Positions 1-4,640 of a stretch of DNA of 9,911 nucleotides are shown here, piece by piece. Origin of the DNA: RGIG464 sp045643185 (GTDB taxonomy: Bacteria > Myxococcota_A > Bradymonadia > UBA4248); the NCBI GenBank assembly GCA_045643185.1, contig JAZUKH010000141.1, positions 1-9,911 of the forward strand, in the 5' to 3' direction. The position numbers and the translations under genes were made by a program. Numbering within the stretch: the stretch's first letter is position 1; every line of letters begins with the position of its first letter. Below the pieces are notes generated by a model. It worked only from the letters and a program-made list of their open reading frames with translations, was not told where the DNA came from and ran no database searches.

Positions 1-280
1 TAAACAGTTTGTTTTTTGAGCAGGCCTGGGCCTGCGGCGCGCAGGGGATCATCGCAAACTAAATCTTGGAGTCGGCGGCCGCGACGACGTACCACGTTAC
101 GTCGCTACACTTCGGCTTCAAACAAATCGCGTCTGCTCGCCCAATCTCAGCCTGCTTGCCTTCGGCTTCGCGACGGCTGAGATTTTTGTATTTTTGACCA
201 GACAATCAAATAACCGGCTGAATGGTAATGGAACAGGCGTGACGGAGTTCTCACGAGCCGTGTTCAGCACAGTCACCATA
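1..280. other. Non-coding stretch at left edge
   Basis: No convincing gene lies here. The small reading frames that cross it are short, lack ribosome-binding sites and have no recognisable protein features. It contains several hairpins: GCAGGC/GCCTGC at 20-25/30-35, CGACGTA/TACGTCG at 85-91/98-104 (6-base loop), and a terminator-like hairpin at 143-187 described separately. The first three bases are TAA and could be the stop of a gene ending at the window edge, but nothing proves this. The region also includes the distal part of the serpin transcript's 3' end. Confidence 0.6.
143..187 (+). terminator. Possible rightward intrinsic terminator
   Basis: Arms AATCTCAGCC (143-152) and GGCTGAGATT (175-184) are perfectly complementary over 10 bp, and the right arm runs into TTTTT (183-187), then GTATTTTTG. 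The 22-base loop contains a further small GCC-TTC-GGC hairpin. The T-tract is only on the + strand, so it would end a rightward transcript entering from the left of the window. The long loop makes it a less typical terminator; it could instead be the 3' end of a small RNA. Confidence 0.45.
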
Positions 281-311
281 AAAAAAGGCGGCTCATCCAT
301 GAGCCGCCTTT
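280..311 (-). terminator. Intrinsic terminator of the serpin gene
   Basis: Arms GGCGGCTCAT (287-296) and ATGAGCCGCC (299-308) are perfectly complementary around a CC centre. Read leftward, the stem is followed by seven T (complement of A280-A286). It begins about 17 bases beyond the serpin stop codon, exactly where a terminator for that gene is expected. There are also three T on the + strand side, too few to make it strongly bidirectional. Confidence 0.85.
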
Positions 312-327
312 ATTATAATGATATTAG

Positions 328-1749
328 TTATTTAGCCGTCGGATCCATGACGCGACCGAGGAACATCGGAGAACCCGATTCTACTTCATAAACGACGAAG
401 TAATACGGATTATCGAGCGTAATGGCGACAGGTGTTTTGATATCGGGACCTGCACTATCAGGCATCATGACTGCCGTAGCCGCAGCCGCTTCGACGCCCT
501 TCTCATCGACCCCAATGAACGTTTTGTGGAAAATATTACCAATAAACAGTCCATTCTGATCATTTGTCATTTTGCTGAAATCTGCCTTTGACGAAAACGC
601 TTTCTCCACACCCAATTTTTTGAAGGCTTTGACCAACTCAAGCGACGTGGTGAAAGAGAATTTTGGCATCGTCAACACAACATCATTGTCACGAGCCAAG
701 CTCTTGCGGATAGAATCCATTTTGGCGCCATCCAAAGATGCAGCAAAGTCTCTGAATTTACCAGGCTCAGGCATCACGAACATCATCGCAAAATCATTGT
801 CACGAAGAGGCACGGAGACTGCCGAATATTCACCCTCAACGACTTTATAAGCATATTTTGAGTTGCTAGAAGAAATGACGTCGACATTGATCTTGCTGTT
901 ATCCACTTTGGTGAATGGCAATTGATTATCTAAAGCAACGAACGATTGTTCCCACGGCGCTTTCAAATAGATCGCATTCGTCAAAACGAGTTGAGTGTCT
1001 GCATCAATACCATTCTCGGGAATGAGAGCTTTAATGCGATCGTGCGTATCCGCGCTGACAGCATCATTGATAAATTTTCTTGCAGCTTCAGGGTCAGCCG
1101 AAAAATTCATCTCGGTCACCCCATTATCATAATTGACCGAAAGAACTTTCAACCAATCTTCCGACCAATCGTATTTCGGTGACATATAAATATCATTATT
1201 GATCCCGATCTCAACGGCGTCAATTTTTTCATACTCCGTATCGACAGCGTCTTTATTACCAGCCAAGAAGAGACTTGCAAGTTTATTCAACGCACTGTGA
1301 GCATCATCCCCAAAGTGAAGTGCTTTCGCCAATTCCGTCGCAGTTTCACCGTTCGCACCAGCCCAGGTCATGCCCAAGGCACTCTGAATGCTAAACGTAG
1401 AGATCATGGCATTATGATCTTCGATCTCATCAGAAACGGCATTTAACAATTCAAAGTTTAAATCATATTCACTGGCAACAAACGCCTCCAAATTGCTGTC
1501 AGCAATCGCGGAATTCTCGTGAGGCACCGCAGAACGAACTAATTTGATCGCTAAATCCTTTTTCTGATCATCCTGCTTCTGATCGTCATCTTTTTTCTGA
1601 TCGTCATCTTTTTTCTGATCATCATCTTTTTTCTGATCATCTTGCTTCTGAGTATCATCAATATTGTTATTATCTGAATCGCTACAAGCAGAAACAGATC
1701 CTGCCAACAAACTCAAAGCAACAGCAGAAATGATAAAACGTTTTAACAT
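328..1749 (-). CDS. Surface lipoprotein serpin (serine protease inhibitor)
   Basis: A 473-aa serpin, a suicide inhibitor that traps serine (sometimes cysteine) proteases when they cut its reactive loop. Residues 1-22 are a lipoprotein signal peptide with lipobox VSAC, so Cys22 should be lipidated; Ser follows it. Residues about 30-60 are a low-complexity Asp/Lys/Gln tether with QKKDDD repeats. The serpin fold follows and shows family signatures: NAIYLKAPW, MPKF with LKKLGV-type helix and ADFS, and the C-terminal LGRV-DP. The reactive loop hinge EKGVEAAAAT starts at residue 416 and has the Ala-rich P12-P9 typical of inhibitory serpins, with Val rather than Thr at P14. Counting from the hinge puts P1-P1' at Ser432-Ala433; register could shift. 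The ATG at 1749 is preferred because AAGGGAG lies 7 bases upstream; an in-frame TTG at 1755 would sit only one base from that site. Family call is firm, target protease unknown. Miropin of Tannerella is a comparable bacterial lipoprotein serpin. Confidence 0.93.
   Translation of the reverse strand: MLKRFIISAVALSLLAGSVSACSDSDNNNIDDTQKQDDQKKDDDQKKDDDQKKDDDQKQDDQKKDLAIKLVRSAVPHENSAIADSNLEAFVASEYDLNFELLNAVSDEIEDHNAMISTFSIQSALGMTWAGANGETATELAKALHFGDDAHSALNKLASLFLAGNKDAVDTEYEKIDAVEIGINNDIYMSPKYDWSEDWLKVLSVNYDNGVTEMNFSADPEAARKFINDAVSADTHDRIKALIPENGIDADTQLVLTNAIYLKAPWEQSFVALDNQLPFTKVDNSKINVDVISSSNSKYAYKVVEGEYSAVSVPLRDNDFAMMFVMPEPGKFRDFAASLDGAKMDSIRKSLARDNDVVLTMPKFSFTTSLELVKAFKKLGVEKAFSSKADFSKMTNDQNGLFIGNIFHKTFIGVDEKGVEAAAATAVMMPDSAGPDIKTPVAITLDNPYYFVVYEVESGSPMFLGRVMDPTAK
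1564..1656 (-). repeat. Tandem 18-bp repeat coding QKKDDD linker
   Basis: Three adjacent 18-bp units at 1579-1596, 1597-1614 and 1615-1632 (the first two are CTGATCGTCATCTTTTTT on the + strand, the third differs at one base), flanked on both sides by partial units of 12-15 bp. On the coding strand each unit gives QKKDDD and starts with a run of six A. Because the unit is a multiple of three, copy-number change would alter linker length without breaking the frame. Confidence 0.9.
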
Positions 1750-1756
1750 AACCAAA

Positions 1757-1763
1757 CTCCCTT
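1757..1763 (-). promoter_or_regulatory. Ribosome binding site of the serpin gene
   Basis: AAGGGAG on the coding strand, 7 bases from the ATG at 1749. It decides between this ATG and the in-frame TTG six bases upstream, which would leave only one base of spacing. Confidence 0.8.
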
Positions 1764-1785
1764 AAAGTTAATGAACCTAACAAAA

Positions 1786-1834
1786 GTTCGACGTCGTCGA
1801 ACAATGAACGATGGATATCCGACTGTCGTCGAAC
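1786..1834. promoter_or_regulatory. Palindromic operator candidate upstream of serpin
   Basis: GTTCGACGTCGTCGAAC at 1786-1802 is a perfect palindrome with 8-bp arms around one central base. The half-site CGTCGAAC recurs at 1827-1834, 32 bases away (about three helical turns). The sites lie between the candidate serpin promoter and its start codon, a position suited to repression. It does not fit the LexA boxes known to me (GTTC-N7-GTTC, or CGAAC-N4-GTTCG). A related GTTCG-C-CGAAC palindrome occurs at 2026-2036 near the divergent gene. Confidence 0.45.
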
Positions 1835-1842
1835 GAGGGCGC

Positions 1843-1871
1843 TTTATACTGTCACGTTAACGGCAATACAA
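1843..1871 (-). promoter_or_regulatory. Candidate serpin promoter
   Basis: On the minus strand TTGTAT (1871-1866), 17 bases, then TATAAA (1848-1843) resembles a housekeeping sigma promoter: the -10 matches 5 of 6, the -35 only 3 of 6. Transcription would start near 1836, giving a leader of about 87 bases that contains the GTTCG/CGAAC palindromes. The weak -35 and the TGTCA sites overlapping and upstream would suit an activated promoter; this is inference. Confidence 0.35.
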
Positions 1872-1939
1872 TATGGCATGTTTGTCAATGCACATGACAA
1901 TTTTGTCACACCGCACATCAACAATGTCATTTTGTGACA
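1850..1939. promoter_or_regulatory. Cluster of TGTCA/TGACA sites between divergent genes
   Basis: Six five-base sites occur in 90 bases: TGTCA at 1850, 1883, 1904 and 1925, and TGACA at 1895 and 1935. The four direct TGTCA copies are spaced 33, 21 and 21 bases, close to 3, 2 and 2 helical turns, so they would face the same side of the DNA. TTGTCA and TGACAA at 1882-1887 and 1895-1900 also form an inverted pair with a 7-base spacer. This looks like a multi-site binding region for one regulator that could serve the serpin gene, the operon to the right, or both. The regulator is unknown. Confidence 0.45.
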
Positions 1940-2025
1940 GTGCAATGACTTGGTTAACACATAAAAGTTTAATTATTTTTTTTCGCCCTGTAGACTTGAA
2001 CAAAATGACGCAAAACAGAACTCAT

Positions 2026-2074
2026 GTTCGCCGAACTGAGACTCAATTTGGTGCGCCACAATGCGCTTTGGCGC
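2026..2074. promoter_or_regulatory. Inverted repeats upstream of the lipoprotein operon
   Basis: GTTCG-C-CGAAC (2026-2036) is an 11-bp palindrome that shares its half-site with the palindrome upstream of the serpin gene. GCGCCA (2053-2058) and TGGCGC (2069-2074) form a second inverted repeat with a 10-base spacer. Both lie just upstream of the candidate promoter at 2090-2118. Possible operators; the arms are short, so chance is not excluded. Confidence 0.3.
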
Positions 2075-2089
2075 GCAGACTCGAGCATT

Positions 2090-2118
2090 TGGACAGGCCC
2101 TGTTTTGTATGCTATCGT
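2090..2118 (+). promoter_or_regulatory. Candidate promoter of the lipoprotein operon
   Basis: TGGACA (2090-2095), 17 bases, TATCGT (2113-2118), preceded by TGC to give an extended -10 element. The -35 matches 5 of 6 of the sigma-70 consensus, the -10 4 of 6. Transcription would start near 2125, leaving a leader of about 40 bases before the ATG at 2166. Confidence 0.45.
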
Positions 2119-2155
2119 ATATCGTTGTATTGAGGCGCAGTCCTCGCTTTTTACC

Positions 2156-2161
2156 AGGAGG
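2156..2161 (+). promoter_or_regulatory. Ribosome binding site of the Cys-rich lipoprotein gene
   Basis: AGGAGG, 4 bases before the ATG at 2166. It decides the start: the frame is open from an ATG at 2061, but only the ATG at 2166 has this site and begins a lipoprotein signal peptide. Confidence 0.8.
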
Positions 2162-2165
2162 AACC

Positions 2166-3764
2166 ATGAAAAACAACACCATCAAGCATCGCGTTTCGCC
2201 ACTTTTCTCAACATCACTCGCGCTTGCGACCCTGCTTCTCGCAGCCTGCACCTGGGACGACGGGCTCTACCAGGAATACATCACCACGGTCGGCGACGAC
2301 GAATCCATTCAGACCCAATGCGATTCACTCCAAGCCATTCGATTTGATGACGGCACGGAAGTCACCTGCACACGCGAGTCTGGAAAAGAATGCAATAGCA
2401 ATAATATCACCGCCACCAAAGATAACCACCCCGTCGATCGTTCAAATTACAATCGCTATATCCATTCCTTTAACTTCAATATGTGCCCACAGGGTTATGA
2501 GTGCCAAACCGAAACGCTGGAAGACAGCGGCACTGAATATCATTTTTGCGCCAAAGGCGGCCTTCAGTGTGCTGCCAACCAACACATCTATCGAGGCATG
2601 TGTGAAGATGACAGCGCTGAACACTGTGGCAGCCATGAAGCAGACTGCAAATCGATTATTACCTATGCTAATACAGACACCGTATCATGCAAAAACAAAA
2701 AATGTTATGCGACAGAATGCGAAAATGGGAATTTAATAGCAACAGATATCAATCAAGACAATGACAATGTCGTTGGCACACAATGCGTATTTGGTTGTAC
2801 ACGAGGTCAACATGCATATATTAATAATAACGTTCCCTCCTGTCAAAATGATGGTATAGATAACTGTGGTGCAGAAGGAAATCTTTGTTCAAATATCATT
2901 CCGCACTGGAAATCAGGCAATTGTAAATATCTTAATGAATACGGTAAAGAAGATATTCAAAACGGTCGAGCCACTTGTGTTCCCGATGATTGTAACGAGG
3001 GATATATTCCGATTGAGCAAGAATCAACAGATCACGTAATAACTTATACTATATGCGCACCCATTTCGAATAGTTGCAAAGCAAATGAACATGTCGAAAA
3101 GAATCCAAAGAAAGGCGATGGTGAAAGCGAATTAATATGTGTCGCGAATGATCTTGATAATTGCGGTGCCAAAGATCGTAAATGCAACAATCTGCCTGGC
3201 TGGGTCAGAGGCGTCTGTGAAAATGGTGGCTTCTGTAATCCTAGTGAATGTCAGAAAGGCTATCATTTAATTCTGGATGGTTTACCATATAATGAGTTGA
3301 ATAATAATAAGCAGTTACAAACCTGTGTGCCGGACTCTGTACTCGCTTGTGGACCATCTTCAACTGATTGCACTAAAATCCCAGGCTGGAAGACCGGTCG
3401 CTGCGAAGCCGACGGGTGCATCGCCGAAACCTGTCAGAACACACATCATTATTCAAGCGAAACACGATCATGTGAGCCAAATATAACGACCAAATGCGGC
3501 GAAGATGCCACGGATTGCACGCAGCTTGAAGGTTGGGGCGATGGAAGGTGCACTTCCGGTCAGTGCTTCGCCATGTCGTGCCAACCGAACTATTGTGTAA
3601 CGACCAAAAATGTCTGTGTTCTGGGCAATCAAAAAGATAATTGCGGGAATAATGGTAAAGCTTGTACCAGTTGTACAGGCGAGTTGGAATGCATCGATGG
3701 CACGTGCCAAGTTCCTTCGTCCGACCAAGATCCTACCCCCGAACCTGACCCGATCAAGGAGTAA
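2166..3764 (+). CDS. Cys-rich modular lipoprotein, function unknown
   Basis: A 532-aa predicted lipoprotein. Residues 1-28 are a signal peptide with lipobox LAAC, so Cys28 should be lipidated. The chain has about 49 cysteines. Residues 50-150 are Cys-containing without a repeat I can recognise. From residue 154 on there are five modules and one partial one, each opening with CG-x5-C (Cys at 154, 234, 333, 395, 444, 493). Modules 2-5 continue with W-x2-G-x-C and most then show spaced cysteines and a short variable loop. The C-terminus is a Pro/Asp/Glu-rich tail. Spacing of 49 to 99 residues reflects loops of different length. The modules probably form disulfide-stabilised extracellular domains, as in Cys-rich repeat proteins of Myxococcota-like bacteria. 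It is the first gene of an operon; the next gene starts 6 bases after its stop. I do not recognise a named family, so function is left open. Start chosen by AGGAGG and signal peptide. Confidence 0.88.
   Translation: MKNNTIKHRVSPLFSTSLALATLLLAACTWDDGLYQEYITTVGDDESIQTQCDSLQAIRFDDGTEVTCTRESGKECNSNNITATKDNHPVDRSNYNRYIHSFNFNMCPQGYECQTETLEDSGTEYHFCAKGGLQCAANQHIYRGMCEDDSAEHCGSHEADCKSIITYANTDTVSCKNKKCYATECENGNLIATDINQDNDNVVGTQCVFGCTRGQHAYINNNVPSCQNDGIDNCGAEGNLCSNIIPHWKSGNCKYLNEYGKEDIQNGRATCVPDDCNEGYIPIEQESTDHVITYTICAPISNSCKANEHVEKNPKKGDGESELICVANDLDNCGAKDRKCNNLPGWVRGVCENGGFCNPSECQKGYHLILDGLPYNELNNNKQLQTCVPDSVLACGPSSTDCTKIPGWKTGRCEADGCIAETCQNTHHYSSETRSCEPNITTKCGEDATDCTQLEGWGDGRCTSGQCFAMSCQPNYCVTTKNVCVLGNQKDNCGNNGKACTSCTGELECIDGTCQVPSSDQDPTPEPDPIKE
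2625..3712 (+). repeat. Array of CG-x5-C protein modules
   Basis: Protein-level repeats inside the lipoprotein gene. Module starts (first Cys codon) are at 2625, 2865, 3162, 3348, 3495 and 3642. Modules 4 and 5 are exactly 49 residues apart and most alike (ADGC / SGQC, GW-x2-GRC); the last is short. The DNA itself is not strongly repeated, so the copies are diverged. The first three modules are AT-rich (20/60 and 22/60 G+C in 2701-2760 and 2821-2880), the fifth is not (33/60 in 3481-3540). Confidence 0.8.
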
Positions 3765-3770
3765 GCTTAC

Positions 3771-4520
3771 ATGACAAAACGGATCTCTTTACCAGCTTTT
3801 GCCCTTGCCGCGGCACTCTTAGCCGGTTGCGCCACCACACCCGTGGCGCCTGAAAACCAGTCTGCCGCGGTCGAAGCCGCTCAGGCCGAAACGCCCATCG
3901 TCATTCAGCAATCGACACGGTCGATCGAAAAGACCGAAAACAACGTCGAAGTGGAAGTGCACTATGTCCAGTTCAACGTGCCTAGCGTCGATAGCCAGAT
4001 CGAAAAATTTGCGCTCGACCTGCTTGCCTCCCAACAGCCCCACCTCGCTGACATCGCCATCGAAATGCGCAAAACCCAGCTTGAAATCGCGCAAAATGAT
4101 GCCGAACGTGAAATGGCCGAACACGCACTCACGCGCTTTTACCTGCAGTGCGAGCCCGTCCAAGCGACGCCTGAAGCCATCGACGTGCTATGCATCATCA
4201 GCGAATACAGTGGCGGAGCCCACGACTCGTTGAGCCTTCAAACCTTCATGTTTGACCCCAAGACCGGTGCCGAAATTCCGCCGTTATCGATCATTGACCC
4301 CGACGAAACGACGGCGCTCAAAAAGCTTTCTGAGATCAGCCGAACCAAATTGCCCGAGATCCTCGCTGAACAACAAAGCGACGAAATGATGATGCCCGGC
4401 ACGGAACCCGATGCCATCAACTTCCACAACATCCTTCGTACGCCCGATGGCATCCGCGTCTACTTCGAACCCTATGCCGTCGCCCCATGGGCGGCTGGCA
4501 TCGTCGAAATGGACCTCTGA
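3771..4520 (+). CDS. DUF3298/RsiV-like lipoprotein
   Basis: A 249-aa predicted lipoprotein: signal peptide with lipobox LAGC, lipidated Cys20. The body resembles the DUF3298 domain of Bacillus RsiV and related proteins. Hallmarks are YSGGAHDS (in RsiV-type proteins Y-x-GGAH), followed by F-x-F-DPKTG, and the C-terminal motif FEPYAVAPWAAGIVE, close to the Y-x-IAPYAAG ending of the family. RsiV uses this extracellular domain to bind lysozyme; here the cytoplasmic anti-sigma segment and transmembrane helix are absent, so a periplasmic or surface lysozyme-binding or inhibitory role is possible but inferred. A charged stretch about residues 95-125 is likely helical, and two cysteines (in YLQCEP and VLCII) flank the central strand region and could pair. 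AAGGAG at 3756-3761 overlaps the end of the previous gene, 9 bases from this ATG, so the two genes are co-translated from one mRNA. Confidence 0.85.
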   Translation: MTKRISLPAFALAAALLAGCATTPVAPENQSAAVEAAQAETPIVIQQSTRSIEKTENNVEVEVHYVQFNVPSVDSQIEKFALDLLASQQPHLADIAIEMRKTQLEIAQNDAEREMAEHALTRFYLQCEPVQATPEAIDVLCIISEYSGGAHDSLSLQTFMFDPKTGAEIPPLSIIDPDETTALKKLSEISRTKLPEILAEQQSDEMMMPGTEPDAINFHNILRTPDGIRVYFEPYAVAPWAAGIVEMDL

Positions 4521-4527
4521 TCTACTC

Positions 4528-4569
4528 GACCAAACGTCACGCTTCAACCGGTTATCGTCACGTTTGGTC
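4528..4569. other. 10-bp inverted repeat after operon end
   Basis: GACCAAACGT (4528-4537) and ACGTTTGGTC (4560-4569) are perfectly complementary, separated by 22 bases that include the palindrome AACCGGTT (4546-4553). No T-tract follows on either strand, so it is not itself a terminator. It starts 8 bases after the stop codon and could be an mRNA 3'-end stabilising hairpin or a protein site. Confidence 0.6.
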
Positions 4570-4586
4570 AATACGACTCACCACCC

Positions 4587-4619
4587 AAAAAAGGTCGCGT
4601 CCAAGACGCGGCCTTTTTT
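4587..4619. terminator. Bidirectional terminator between convergent genes
   Basis: GGTCGCGTC (4593-4601) pairs with GACGCGGCC (4605-4613), one T-G wobble, around a CAA loop. Six A precede and six T follow, so the structure works as an intrinsic terminator on both strands: for the lipoprotein operon coming from the left and for the PilY1-like gene ending at 4641 coming from the right. Confidence 0.92.
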
Positions 4620-4640
4620 GATCGTCACAAGCGACGTGGC

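Noticed and set aside
20..35. GCAGGC/GCCTGC hairpin as a terminator
   Set aside because: No T-tract follows it on the + strand, and read leftward it is followed by A rather than T.
1750..1755. TTG start two codons upstream of the serpin ATG
   Set aside because: The ribosome-binding site would be only one base away; the ATG at 1749 has normal spacing.
1786..1834. LexA (SOS) box
   Set aside because: The half-sites face each other as GTTCGACG-CGTCGAAC and do not match the known LexA consensus forms, and no SOS gene is nearby.
1883..1888. A perfect TTGACA on the minus strand as a -35 box
   Set aside because: No acceptable -10 element lies 16-18 bases downstream, and the hexamer is better explained as a member of the TGTCA repeat cluster.
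2061..2165. An earlier in-frame ATG that would add 35 residues to the Cys-rich lipoprotein
   Set aside because: It would overlap the candidate promoter, has no ribosome-binding site, and would bury the lipoprotein signal peptide that starts at 2166 behind AGGAGG.
2625..3712. CRISPR-like or DNA-level repeat array
   Set aside because: The periodicity is in the protein (Cys spacing), with unequal module length and diverged DNA; there is no constant repeat with spacers.
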